From Gentiana macrophylla (taxonomy: Eukaryota > Streptophyta > Magnoliopsida > Gentianales > Gentianaceae): a stretch of DNA of 64,000 bases. A program made the translations under genes and the position numbers. The DNA lies in NCBI GenBank assembly GCA_026214975.1, contig JAOBSW010000259.1, forward strand, positions 1 through 64,000, given 5' to 3'. Below are positions 46,749 through 58,437 of the stretch, one piece after another. Positions within the stretch are counted from its first letter, which is position 1. Every line of letters begins with the position of its first letter. The notes under the pieces are model-generated. The model had not been told where the DNA came from, searched no databases, and was given only the letters and a program-made list of their open reading frames with translations.

Positions 46749-47594
46749 TGTTGGAGATAATTGAGGAAAATGAAGATGATTTTTAATCATTTTTACAACA
46801 ATTTTATGAGCCGATTTCGATTAGGCTCTTTACCATTTAAGAGCTTTACGATGACTTTCAAATCTACGCCGCGACATAGATTAAGACATTGTCTTCGAAT
46901 CATTCATTTTGATATCTATTTAACGGTAGATGTTCTCAAGTTGGTTAATTAGTTGAAAAAGTGAAGTTTGTTGAAGCTCGGAAGTCAAGAGTTCAACTTC
47001 CTTAATCTCACATTGGGAAGTGTGCTAATTTTTTCACAATATTTGAATGAGAAAGTTAGTTAAAGCGGTAAGCTCCAAGGAAATAAGAAAGTTCGTAACG
47101 ATTTTGGGCTAGACGATATTCGTTAAAATTGGATCATTACTTCAACATGATGGAGTTAAAGGTCATAATGGAAATCGATGGAGTTAAAGCCCTATTAGTG
47201 GAGCTCCTTCAATCAAGCCTCCTTCAATACACTTCAGGCGCCCCTCCCTATAAAAGGATCATCTATCAGAATGGAAATTACATACAACCCATACAAAGAC
47301 AAATTAATCTTTTTCGCATAAAATAGTTGACGAAGTTTCAAGATCATTGAGTTCATTGTTATTCAGAAATAAGATCTTCCTTCTGAACAGTAAACTGTCA
47401 GATCCTTGAGATAATCGCACATCCACGATATACGCTTTAACAAATTTGTTTTAAGCGACAGAGAGCTTTTCGCCTCGCCAAATTATATCTTTACTGTTTG
47501 CTTTGTTTTCATTATCAGAATAGCTTTTTCAGATACATTAATAAAAATTGTTTCTTCATCTTTTTTTTTTTATTTCACTTCGCATACTATACTG
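46749..47594 (+). repeat. Probable solo LTR (copia or TRIM type)
   Basis: It begins TGTTGGAGATAATTGAGG and contains the CACATTGGGAAGTGTGC element (47015-47031) seen in many plant copia and TRIM LTRs, plus a TATA box (CCCTATAAAAGGATC, about 47246-47260). A TGGTATAACA sequence near 47594 could be a decayed primer-binding site marking the right end. No matching second LTR or target duplication was established. Confidence 0.45.
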
Positions 47595-47895
47595 ATGGTA
47601 TAACATTTATTATTAATAAGATATAAGAATAATACATGTGACCACCTTATCAAAAACAATATGTAATGTGGCTTTCAGATAATTCTGTCAATAATTCAAA
47701 AGAGTTTCGAATTTATAATTTTTACTCATTTTAAGTATAATTGATTGACAGCACATTTTGAAAATGAAAGTTTGATGAGTTTTTTTGTTTTGTTTTGTTT
47801 TTTAAGTGGAAGTTTGGATGAGTTAGGTAAGAAGATACTGAATCCATCAACTAGGAGGAAAAAGCAAATATGGTAGTGGACTAATATGTGTATTA
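47595..47895. other. AT-rich spacer, nothing recognised
   Basis: Short low-complexity sequence with T runs; no gene or repeat supported. Confidence 0.4.
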
Positions 47896-48139
47896 TTTTC
47901 TCCGTTTTTAATTATATGTTGCAGTTGTTAAAATCAATTTTTTTATATGTCGGAGTTATATTTCCAATAAATATTGAATACTATTTACGCTTTTCAATAC
48001 TACTTTTTAATTTTTTTGACTCATTGAATCAATCAATCATTTATGTTAATTACACTACTATACTTTACAAGATTTTTTTTTTGGAATACTCATTTTTTTA
48101 ATCTGTGTGTGTTTTTCTCACATATTAATTAGGAGGGAG
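47896..48139. mobile_element. Stowaway-like MITE, 244 bp
   Basis: The left end reads TTTTCTCCGTTTTTAATTAT and the right end, on the other strand, CTCCCTCCTAATTAATATGT. These are imperfect inverted repeats with TA on both sides (47894-47895, 48140-48141). The interior is AT-rich without coding capacity. Confidence 0.7.
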
Positions 48140-49640
48140 TATTTATTTATTTGGGCATTTTTAACAATAAATTTAAAAAAAGTTGGACATCCTTCATATA
48201 TCCAGGGTAAAAATAAAATAATAAAAAAAAAAAACTAAAATTTGAATTTAATTAATAATCTAGCTTATCAATAACGTCTTAATATAATATAGATTCAATT
48301 CAACCAAATTAAATTTAACGACGTGATTAGTATCAATAACGTCTTAATATAATATAGACGTAATAGATAAAACATTGCAACTCTACTAATCACCGGATTG
48401 AAAAATAAGCGAAAATAAAAGCCAAATTTAACGACTTATATTAGTGAAGATTACTCAACAACCGCTATCTTTGATTAATTAGTCCTAATCTAAAAGTAGC
48501 AGGTAGACATCTTCATTTGTCAGCTCCAATTTTCTCCGCATTTTCTGTTCTTTCCTCAAAACATCTGCACAAAATATTTGTCATTATTTAAAAATAAAAA
48601 TAAAATTAAGGAAAATATACCTAACAAACCAATAATTTGATTTTCAATTCTATCTCATATTAGAAAGTGGTAAACACACACACATCAACTCAAAGGTTTT
48701 TTTCCCCTCCCTTTCTGGCTAAGAAAGCTACGTCACATTGATATTTATTATGACTATTTTGACACTAAATTTCACATTTTATTAAAATCAAATTGCAGTA
48801 AAAGCAATGGTCCCGTGAATAAAAATGTAGCATATGTTCGTTCACACGGGTATATAATGGTTTAAAAGCACAATTAAATTCAAGGAATTTTCCCTATAAA
48901 TAATTAAAAGTTAGAAGTGTTTACTACTAATGTTTAATTAATGTACCAAGGATTAAATAGTTAGTTCTAAAGTTTCACATGTGAAATTTCCTTAAAACAA
49001 AGTAAAAATTATTAATACTATATTCATAACTTTAATCTAAAAGTGTTACTTTTATAGGCGTGATATACCTGTCGGCATTGATTGATTGCCTAGCTTTGTT
49101 GTAGACCATGCATTACGTACAATTGGAATTATTTAGGAAAGAACATAAAAGCCATATATAGTAACTAAAAAATATTGATATAACCACAAGAATTAACTCA
49201 ATATATATAGTTTATATCATCATTGATGTAATGTAATATAATTCATTGACTGAAATAGAGACGATCATAATCAATAATGTGAAAGATATTAATTGTTATT
49301 ATAATGAGACTCGTGAATATTTTTAAAAGAATAATTAACACATTAATATTGGAGCAGTGTCCTTCAATCCTCTTTAATAGATGCCACATTATCGTATACG
49401 ATCGACGTCTCTACGCTGCGATTAACGAATTCAAAAACGCCTCATCATCGTAGATCCCTGCTGTATTATTAACAATACTCACGACGCGACGTGAGTGTGA
49501 AAACCCACTTTCAATACACGTGAATTAATGTGATATCACACTAGCTAGTACGTGTCAGATTAGTCGCGACGGTATCATTATTAATTATTTACTGCTATAT
49601 ATACAAATAAATATAATAAAAAAGGAGGAGGAAAAACAAA
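48140..49640. other. AT-rich intergenic region with a short direct repeat
   Basis: A 30-bp sequence containing ATCAATAACGTCTTAATATA occurs twice (about 48268-48298 and 48331-48360). Another ATTTAACGAC element occurs twice (48311, 48425). No gene seen. The portion next to 49640 would be the 3' flank of the DUF538 gene. Confidence 0.4.
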
Positions 49641-50106
49641 TTAATTAATAGCAGCTGCTTGTTTGCAGTCAGGTGGATCTTCAAACAAAGAAAGAGAAAG
49701 CTGTTTTTGAGCAACACCAATATCAAAGACAATAACACCAGACATAGGATCATCAAGAATAATGTCTTTGACAGGCAACCACAAGAACAATTCTTCTTGA
49801 GAAAACCCTTCAACACCTTTAAGGCTTCTATAAGTAAGATTAGCCTTAAAACACACTTTCATACAAAGCCATTGTATCAAACTTTGTTAAACAAGGGCCT
49901 TCAAGAAACACTTGTAAAAGCCTGTTTTGGAAAGCGTATACGATTTCACATCTTTAGGAAGAAGCCCTGCAGGTAAACCATTGATTTAAGTAGATCATGA
50001 ATTGAAGCAGCAGGTTGGTAACAAGTACATGAGTACTGAATAAAGAAGAAGAAGAAGATAAGGAAGTTGTAAAGGAGTACTGAAACTTAAATGAAAGAGA
50101 AGCCAT
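49641..50106 (-). CDS. DUF538 family protein (frame-broken)
   Basis: A single-exon minus-strand gene. It starts at 50106 with MASLSFKFQY and a serine-rich hydrophobic signal-like N-terminus. After a shift it gives IHDLLKS, LPAGLLPKDVKSYTLS, LQVFLEGPCLTKFDT and then the family end. The intact last part is EGFSQEELFLWLPVKDI to VIVFDIGVAQKQLSLSLFED. This closely matches plant DUF538 proteins, small secreted or vacuolar proteins of unknown biochemical role, and total length (about 155 residues) fits. Three single-base breaks occur (near 49985 in an AAA run, near 49930, and near 49850 in a TTTT run). Each motif resumes at once in a new frame, which looks like assembly indels or a young pseudogene. 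Confidence 0.8.
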
Positions 50107-51821
50107 TGAAATGAATGCAGAGGAAATTTGAGAGAAGGATTTTTTTATTTTTTTATTTTAAGAATACGTGCTTTAAGTGATAAGATAATACTATGGAGGG
50201 AGGGAGGGGAGGGAGTTTTGGAAATCAAGAGGTTTGGCATGTAGTTGGTACAAACTCTTTGTGAACTTATAGTAATTGGTTTTATCTCTTCAATTTGACG
50301 TATTTAACCACCTATTCTATTTTTGTTTTCATTTTTTGTGTGTGTGTAATGTAACCAATAACAAATTATGATACTAATATCTACTATAAACAAATCATTT
50401 TCGGATATCTATATAGTGATAGATATGCTTCGTGAATACAAGACACACACACTAAAAACTCTAGAGAAAATTGATATAAATTTTCAATGATGAATCGTAA
50501 CACCTAGCTTCCTAACGGAGTCTTTAACCGAAAAACATTGTGTTCAGATGTAGTTTTTTAGAATAAATCATAAAATTCACGAATATAATATCCCGATTTT
50601 TCAAAACTGACAGATATGCTTTTACTAAAAATAATACTATGCTTAACAATTTACTGATTTAGATATTTTATGTATATATTTTTCGAATAAATATATATAT
50701 TTAAGGGTAATTAAAGGATTTAGTAATTATTTTATTGTTTAAAAACTAAAATCGGATTATTATTTTAAAAAAAGTAATTATTTTAAAAGAGGATCCAGTT
50801 ATTTAATTAATAAAATTAATTAAACAGCTATTTATGGAAAACATCTCCTAATCTTCCTCATAATACAGTCAACGCAAATTCTCAAAAAAACGAAGAGGAA
50901 CGACGCAGAGGGCTGAGAAAAGGGAGAACGGACTTTCCAATCGTGCGGCTAATCCGTCAGGAGTAGACTGCAGCAGAAGAAATCGATCACTGGGAGAAGA
51001 CGATCGTTTCCATACTCTTCGCTTTCAAACAGCTTTTGAGTTGAAGGCTTAGATGGATCTCGCAATCCTTGAGTTTTGCTTTGTATTTTCGCTAAAATGT
51101 AGTTATGCTTTTCCTAATATTTAGTTAATGTCTTACGATGTTAAGGTTGTGTTTTGCGTGTAATTTGTGGCTAGAAATCATGCTAGTTGTTGTTGTCGCA
51201 ATATGAGGTGCTATAGTTTGATTAAAGCTTGCTTTTTTCTGCTGTTTTGATGTGTATATTGGTGATAAACATGTTTGGTTTGGTTTATAAATCGTTAAAG
51301 TGTTGAAAACTGAGTTTTTGAGAATTTTCATCCGTGCAAGCAAGATTGAGGCGGTAAAAGCGGGTGCACCGAGAAGGCAGATTGTGTGTTTTTGAGTTTT
51401 GACACCTGGTGCGGACGCACTGTGGCCGCAGTGGACGACCGTTCAAAACAGAAGTTTCGATGAGCTCGTCGCCAAAGGCGCTGCAAGACCGCCCTGCTTT
51501 TGGTGATTAGCTTGCTTTAAGCACCGAATCTTGTCTTGAATTTTGTTCCTTGATATAATAACATTAAATGAACATGAACAAGCAATGATTGAGCTTCGAT
51601 GCTTAGTTATTTACACCGAATGTAATCTTCCTAAGAGTTGAAGTTCGGGACCGCGGAAAAGTATGATTGATTTGTGCTTTGATTATTTAGACTTCATCAA
51701 TGCTCGCGCGTGTACAGTAGCGTCTCGTCGTTCAGCTGGGTCTAAATAAGAGAGAGTAAGAGATGAGAGCTTACTAGAAAATACTTAGTGTGCCTAGCTA
51801 ACAATTAATAACAAACGATTA
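50107..51821. other. Intergenic region upstream of DUF538 and possible 5' end of a plus-strand gene
   Basis: A GGAGGGAGGGGAGGGAG purine run (50196-50214) lies in the DUF538 promoter side. At 50880-51050 is a purine-rich, GC-richer stretch that looks like a transcribed 5' leader. Part of it (AAGAAATCGATCAC...GACGATCG, 50980-51012) recurs at 41285-41320. No coding exon could be assigned. The GC-rich stretch at 51340-51500 holds no frame. Confidence 0.35.
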
Positions 51822-52082
51822 CTCCCGTCCAAAATATGTTTCATCCTACACTTTTCTACTGTCCCATAACAGTCATTCTACAATAATGCAACATTTATTG
51901 CTTCTTTTCTATCTTACCCTTAATTTATTATGAATTCAACAACTTTTCATTACTTAACAACTATTGCATTAATGATAGTCAATGGGTACTTTTAGACATT
52001 AACCTCAAATTTTACATTCAACCAATTCCTTAATGGTGAAACTCCTTGTGATGACCTTAATTTATATTTTGGACCGAGGTAG
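51822..52082. mobile_element. Stowaway MITE, 261 bp
   Basis: Ends CTCCCGTCCAAAATATG and, on the other strand, CTACCTCGGTCCAAAATAT form inverted repeats flanked by TA (51820-51821 and 52083-52084). AT-rich interior, no coding capacity. Confidence 0.85.
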
Positions 52083-52699
52083 TATTTGTGTAGCTAAAAG
52101 AATAAAAATCATACCATTCTTGGTAAGACACAAGTTTATATCGCGATACGCATGGGCGGTCTGATAAAATTAATAATTCGTAAGTCTAACAGATTTATAA
52201 TAGGTTTTTTTTTGTAAAAACCGAACTATAAAATTCATTTGGTTTCAAGTTATAACGAAGTAAAATCGGTATTCCCATGATTGAAAAATGTCCGATGGTT
52301 GAGCTTAGCCTTTTGATCTCGCGATATGCAAATAACTTTACTCTGCACTCTAGTCGCTATGTAAATTCAATCTATAAATTGAACGACAGTGAATCGTGGT
52401 AGAAATCGTGTAGAAATGAGTATAAACGGGTCTAAATCGGGTAGAAATGAGTCCAAAATAAGTAGAATATGGATTAAAAATGAACTTTGTATAGTTTTAC
52501 GTAAACATACTTGACATATCAACATTTCACAAAATAAATGTTATCCATTCAATGAAGCGATGATGTCGGGTCATTAGAGCCAACCGCAGAGCTCCGCTCT
52601 ATGCTTGTAATGAGGCTCATATTGACCGTGATAATGACTAATTTAATTAAATGCATATTCCATCATTAGTTTTACGGTGTTCGGGCCTTAACTTAGCAA
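52083..52699. other. Intergenic, old repeat-like sequence
   Basis: A segment at 52370-52480 repeats the theme GAAATGAGT-x-AAA-CGGG several times (GTAGAAATGAGT, CTAAATCGGGTAGAAATGAG). No gene seen. Confidence 0.35.
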
Positions 52700-52980
52700 A
52701 TCTTTCACTATCCAAAGGTTTTGTAAAAGATGTCTGAAGTTGATCTTCAAGAGGAATATGAGAACCACCACATCTTTCTTTTCAACATAATGTCTTACAT
52801 CAATGTGTTTGGTCCTCGAGTGCAAAACATGATTTTCTCGTGATTGCAATTGCACTTTGTATTATCACACATTATGAGAATTTCTTCTTCAATCTCATAA
52901 TCCCTTAGTTGATGTCTTAACCATAAAACTTGAGCACATGAGCTTCCAACAAAGAATGTATTCATTTTCAAAGAATTAAG
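52700..52980 (-). pseudogene. Copia RNase H fragment
   Basis: On the minus strand from 52975 the reading gives SSCAQVLWLRHQLRDYEIEE and then ILIMCDNT. After a shift it gives SAIAITRK, and after another KHIDVRHYVEKKDVV. This is the C-terminal RNase H of a copia (SIRE-like) element with both the CDNTSAI and TKHIDVR boxes. Neither flank shows further copia domains, so it is an isolated fragment. Confidence 0.85.
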
Positions 52981-53199
52981 TTGATATCGAGTTTGTTTTT
53001 GCTAAACCAGAAACAAGTCTATTTCTCATCAACCGACAAGTTAATGTGATGCTTTTTCTATCAATCTTACATCCAAAGATAATCGTAATCAATAGTGATA
53101 TAACTTTGAAACTTCCATCTTTTGAATACCATATCCTCCTTAAAAAAAGAATATCATATCTCTACTGCAGATCAGATTTATGCAAATTGATCATTAAAT

Positions 53200-53519
53200 A
53201 TTCATTTCACCTCATTCAAGACTTTAATGAGGGAAAATATGCATTCCGGCTACCTCCGCTACTAATGGTATATGATGAGGAGAAATAGCTACCTCCTTAA
53301 TTTCACAATGCATTTAATGACAATATATTTCCATCATGTTTGTTTAACGACGACCAATACCCTCATTGTAAGGTCAATTAACTTCTTAAATTATGATTCA
53401 ATTACAACATATCCTCTCATTATAGGATCATTTTTTTCATAAATAACAAATAAATTAAACATGAAAGTCATTTGCCTCTTATTAAATCCTCAATTAATGA
53501 TGACACATCCCTCATTAAA
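53200..53519. repeat. CACTA-like subterminal fragment
   Basis: Repeated CCTCATTA, TTTAATGA, CCCTCATTAAAGGG and TATAGGATCATTT elements resemble those inside the CACTA ends at 10090-10560. No CACTACAAGAAA terminus was found, so this is a truncated relative. Confidence 0.55.
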
Positions 53520-53712
53520 GGGTTTAATTTAGTTTAGGTATCTGGATTTGACCTAGTATACTTCGGTAGCATGATCTGCCCGGGCAATCATAGATGAAGC
53601 ATAAAATCTTAAATCCAGATCTTACAAGGTGTCGGGCCAGGTAAAATCTTAAATCTGCTCTATTATGAGAATGTATTGAAGAATTTCTTCATTTTCAGTA
53701 ATGATTTCACAG

Positions 53713-53752
<40 letters not shown>

Positions 53753-53843
53753 TCTTTCTATTTGTTTATTTTCAGGCTTTGATTTCACAGATTCGGAAAA
53801 GGAAGCATCTAATCCTAAAGTGTGAGTCGTTCGTTCACATGAT
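53520..53843 (+). repeat. Duplicated upstream module, copy 1 (before gluconokinase)
   Basis: About 300 bp is nearly identical to 58438-58725: the ACCTAGTATAC...GGTAGCATGATCTGCCCGGG block, a TA microsatellite (53719-53744) and an exon-like 46-bp segment (53776-53821). That segment lies between a TTTTCAG acceptor and a GTGAGT donor. A diverged third copy of the segment follows at 53946-54000. It may be a 5'-UTR exon of the gluconokinase gene. Confidence 0.85.
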
Positions 53844-54479
53844 GTTTTTCTTCAGTGTGTTGAACAAATGATTATTTCCATCTGGTCCATTATTTTCTTC
53901 ATCTTCATTACTAATTTCACAGGTTTTTTTGTTTTGTTTTTTCAGGCTTAGATTTCATTGGTCTGGAAAAAAGGAAGCATCTAATCCTAAATTGAGAGAG
54001 GTACAGCATTTTTTTTCCCTTTTCTGCCGTTTGTTGAACAAGATAATTTCTCTTATCTGGTCTATTACGACTTACGAGTAGTTATTGTAGCCTTTTCTAT
54101 TCCATGTTGTCTTTAGAATATTCACTAACTAATTGTGGAAGCTTTGTTGGCAGGACGTTTGGTGGAGGTGGGTTCGTGAAGGGCTCACCGGGATTATTTA
54201 AATTGGTTTCACATATGATAGGCTAAGATTCAACTGATTCCTTTTCAAGAAGTAATTGAATTTTAATTGCACTCTTTTCAGTTTGTTTTGCTATTAGAGG
54301 TCGTCAATGCTCAAACAACGATCGAAGAACGCATTTGTTTTAGGCTTCGGCTGATCATCTTGATTTTTAACATCTGAGCTTCTATTTTGCTCAACAATCA
54401 GCTTTTGTATGTACAGGGTTTTTCTTCTCACCTAGTTTTGCTGTGTTTTTTACGCTTTGTTTCCAGCAATTCCTACAAT
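53844..54479 (+). other. Probable 5' UTR/intron region of gluconokinase
   Basis: T-rich sequence with splice-like signals (TTTTCAG at 53939-53945, donor GTACAG at 54001) and a third 46-55-bp exon-like copy. No open frame. The transcription start cannot be placed. Confidence 0.4.
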
Positions 54480-56156
54480 ATGATCCACAAGTGTAAAGGT
54501 AAATAATTGGTATTAAACCTACCGATCAAATAGTAACTACTATAGAATTTTGGGAGGATGGGGATGTTTTCCTCCATTTATTTTTTTATTTTTTGAATTT
54601 GATTTTGGTCTCTATTCTTACTTCTTCTGTGCAGGAATCGCTGTTGTGATAATGGGAGGAGCGGTTCTGGGAAATCGTTAGTCTTTTTTCTTGCTTTTAT
54701 CTTAATCCTATAGTTTTCTTTTGGCATTTCATCAAATAAGTTTCGTTGATTATTGAAACAACTTTCATTATAAGTTTGAACTAGTATTTATATATGTTCA
54801 ATGTGGGTACTACGGAGTTGAATCCCCAACCAAAAGAACTGATCCAAAAATGGCATTAGATTAGTAAGTAATCTCCGTCTGTGATCAAATCTGCATTCTT
54901 GGTGGATAGAAACATCTTGACATGCTTACCAAACAAATTTATTAGGGCAAATGTGTTGTGTTGATTTCATGCCTTGTTTCTAAATTCTTGATTGAGTAGA
55001 TACTGCAATATATCTAAGCCTCCACAGTTGCAATGAGTGATTAAAGCGGAGTTTTGCAAGTAGCCTATGGGTGAATCTTGTTTCTTTTTGGGGAGTCTTT
55101 ATTGGCACCACATTAGACCTACTTTCAAGGCACCAGAACAACGGTTCAACCGCTAGAAAGTCGCAGACTCACGGATGTGGTGCCATGTATGTAATGTGGT
55201 GCCACTAAAGGCTCACTCCTTTTGACTTGTGATTGTTTGCTTTGCATAATTTTGCTATTTTCTTGGATTAACTAGGCTATACTGATTGATCGATCCATTC
55301 TTCCCATACCATCCTAGGAGATATTTTTTGTTCTGTTGAAAATTATGCAGATTTTATGATCATCTTCCTACTAGAATTAGAGCACCTGCATTGGTTTTCT
55401 TTGTAGATTTTGTATATTACAGATTTGAGTAAAGATTCTGTTATAGGCGATTTTTGGTGGATTTGCATCTCTATTTGACAGATTTGCAATGTTTTACGGT
55501 ATGTAATGCAAGTGCTCAGAGTCCACTATTTAACATCACTTGTGCAGAACTATAGGTGCATTGCTGGCCGATTCATTGAACTGCAAGTTTATTGATGCCG
55601 ATGATTACCACTCACAAGCAAACAAAGGTAATTCAAAAGCCTTTGAATCCCACATGGCTACAGTACTCATTGTAACCTTTCAACAAACACTTTGCTTTCA
55701 TTGATATATTATTACTCATACAAACAACAGAAAAGATGAGAACGGAGTAACTCTATCCGAGGATGATCGGATTCCATGGCTTGAAAGCCTTGAGATGTCC
55801 TAAGAACAAGTTTAGTCAACAATGAAACCGTAATCCTTGGTTGCTCAGCTCTTCAAAAGAAATACAGAGAGATTCTGAGATCTGCTGACACGGACCTCCT
55901 CAAACCAGGTTCGTATGGTGGTGGTGTTAGATTCGTTCTGTTGGATGCTAAAGCCGAGGTGATTGCTGCTCGGCTCGAAAGAAGAGCTGCTGAAGGTAAG
56001 CATTTCATGCCTGCAACATTGCTGCAATCACAAATGGATTTGCTTCAGATTGATGAGTCTGAAAGGATTATGAAAGTTGATGCTACTCTAAATCCCCAAG
56101 AGATTGTGGACATAATACGATCTTCTGTCACACCTTCAATCGTTGATGATAGTTGA
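54480..56156 (+). CDS. Gluconokinase (4 exons, frame-broken)
   Basis: Phosphorylates D-gluconate with ATP to 6-phosphogluconate, feeding the pentose phosphate pathway. Exons with GT-AG borders: 54480-54498 (MIHKCK), 54635-54676 (GIAVVIMG then the P-loop SGSGKS), 55548-55627 (TIGALLAD, CKFIDADDYHSQANK) and 55731-56156. The last exon reads SEDDRIPWLESL, ETVILGCSALQKKYREIL, EVIAARLERRAAEGKHFM and LLQSQMDLLQIDESE, ending at TGA. Length (about 187 codons) and motif order match plant gluconokinases. Three single-base losses break the frame: in the P-loop exon (near 54659), near 55741 (AAA run) and near 55800. Splice sites are intact, so the frame breaks may be assembly errors. Intron 2 holds a MITE. 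Confidence 0.9.
55091..55219. mobile_element. 129-bp MITE in gluconokinase intron 2
   Basis: Ends GGGAGTCTTTATTGGCACCA and, on the other strand, GGAGTGAGCCTTTAGTGGCA are imperfect inverted repeats. TTTTG lies on both sides (55086-55090 and 55220-55224) as a 5-bp target duplication. The superfamily is uncertain, because the duplication size fits none of the common plant MITE groups exactly. Confidence 0.7.
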
Positions 56157-57155
56157 TTATAGTAATACATGCTATACCATTACATTAACAAGGGTTTGTA
56201 TGATGCAAAAATGATGGAACTACGACAACATTTATGATACTCTAAAGAAACTTCTCTTGTATAATATAAAGATATTAATAATCTTAGACCACATTATCTG
56301 TTATATTACTTCATATGACGCGAGTGTTTAATGCGACAAATGTTGTGTTCACTCTTGCATATATATGATTTTTTAAAATTCAAAACAGTTTTTGTTTTTG
56401 TTGTTGTTGTTGTTGTTGTTGTTGGGAAACCAATGATTTTACTATATCAGATATGGTAAACAGGCGGAGAAAACGTCGTTTGGAGGGTGGTTGTTTATTT
56501 GTTCATACGTGTATAGTTTGAGTCGTTTCATTCTGTGTTTTCTCTCTCGAAAGATAGAGACAATCTCTATATGCTTCGTTCGTTTGTTCATTCATGGTAA
56601 ACATGATGAGATAGTACTAAACATGAGAATGGAAATCAGTTAATACACCACAAGGGTATCAAATATCAAATGACACACCATAACTTATAAATAAATGAAC
56701 AGTTATGTTTAAACAATGAATGATAGAGAAGCCGAGAAAATTGATTGAGAATTCTAACAATGAAATGCATTGTAAAAGTGTAGTGTTTAACGCGTAAACA
56801 GGAGAATCCATTTAAAGTGCTGTTAGTAAAAGGGACTCGTTACAACATCACAACTAAATTATTTTTAAATGCGCCTAAAATGACAAAAAAAAAAAAAGAT
56901 TAAATATGTGAACAGTGACAGTAAAAAAAGACTACGCTTGGAAATGACAAAAGATATATATGCATAAAAACACCCTTAATTATAATCTAAGGTATATATA
57001 TATATATATATAATTTTTTTTAACTCAATTTCGGTTTAATTTTCTCACCAAATTTATCTCCATTGCTTCGCAATTTTCTATACCCTACTTTGGTTTGAAC
57101 CCCAATAGTGATTCACAGACTTTAAGATCGCAAGACATTCACTTAAAAATGCCAA
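56157..57155. other. 3' flank of gluconokinase and AT-rich intergenic sequence
   Basis: A TTG microsatellite (56398-56424) and a TA run (56993-57012). AATATAAAG at 56263-56271 could serve as a polyadenylation region. No gene seen. Confidence 0.45.
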
Positions 57156-57345
57156 AACGTTACTACATTTTCCTTGAAAATGTTCAAAATTTTTTAGTGG
57201 CTACCATTTTTACAGACGTTAAGACATTTTTCGTGAAACGTTACTACGATTGTTTTGGATCACATTACATTATTTAGCAATGTTATTACGTTGTTGTTCA
57301 CACGTTACTACGCTGTTGTTTACATGTTACGCTGTTGTTTAAAGT
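57156..57345. repeat. Degenerate ACGTTACTACG-type tandem repeat
   Basis: Four to five units of about 20-25 bp share a TTACTACG(C)TGTTGTTT core. The sharpest copies are at 57240-57260, 57285-57300, 57303-57322 and 57325-57342. Confidence 0.6.
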
Positions 57346-58437
57346 CCAAGCGTAGACACCGCCGAAAGTCGGGCAGATCTCGCAAATGTAACTTTCATGG
57401 CAAGCCACCAAAAGACCAAAACGCAAACATTGAACCAGTGGATGTTAAGCCTCGCCACACGCCGGAGACCAAAAACAGAGAATAACCACCGCGGCGTAGA
57501 GGTAAAAGCCGCCAATCGCTAAGAACTACAAAGCATCCAACGATTGCAACCCACACAAAGAAGCGATCTCGCAATCGAGGAACCCAATCGCCGTAAAAGC
57601 ATCCAAAGAAGAAAAGCTTACACTCAACCGAATCCATGGAGATCGGGCCAAGCAGAAAAAGAAAATGGAGGCAAAAACAGAGACACCGCCAATCTTTCGC
57701 TTCTCGGCCTCCATTTCTTCAACTCGCCGCAATTCGTAAAACGGAAGTGAATCAAGCACTAAATGGAGCAATTTCACCATTTACGTAAAGCGTAGAGAAT
57801 AGATGGAGGATGAAACTTCAAACCATCAATTTTGGCTCTACTTTATCGGAAATATGATGTATTGCCGACAAAGACGGAGACGGCGACTCAACGGCTTTCG
57901 CGTGGAGAAGAGGTTGCAAAGAACGAAGATGAATAAAATTGAGGATGGTGGGGAGAAGATGGCAGCACATTTTTAACCTGAGGATTTTTTGAGAAGTTAA
58001 GCTTACACGATATAAGATTTTTTTGTTGAATCTTTTTAAGAAAGATTTTTGATATACATTACTTTCTTCCTTTACAATCAGCCAATTTCTTTTCATTCTT
58101 TTTTCACAAATAAGATGTGAACTGGTCATTTACTTAATCTTATCCTAAAATTATCCGCTTTCATGACAAGAAATGATAAAGCTTACTTCCTTAATTATAT
58201 CATCATCCTCTTATTATATATTTTTCACTTATAAGAAAATTTATACAAAAATTAAAACAATCTCGATCACAAAATTATGTTGGGTTAGATTTGAGGAAGT
58301 AACTCGTGACACGAGAGGCGACATTCCATCACCAAAAGTCAAACATCGGACTTTGCAAATGTTGAATATCTATTTTTTGACGGCACAATTTTAAAACTAA
58401 CCCGAAGCTGATAGTTTCATTGTGGTGTATTAAGAAC
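57346..58437. other. GC-richer island and AT-rich tail, no gene assigned
   Basis: The 57346-57980 part is clearly more GC-rich and CG-rich than its surroundings. It has overlapping frames on both strands (57395-57637 and 57526-57780 minus, 57544-57750 plus) that cannot all be real and resemble no known protein. A captured gene fragment in a transposon is possible. The rest to 58437 is AT-rich without features. Confidence 0.35.

Noticed and set aside
46749..47594. Cassandra-type TRIM with 5S rRNA promoter
   Set aside because: I could not identify 5S box A/C sequences in the block; only a generic LTR call is supported.
57395..57780. Overlapping frames of 68-84 codons in the GC-rich island
   Set aside because: Frames occur on both strands over the same bases and none resembles a known protein.
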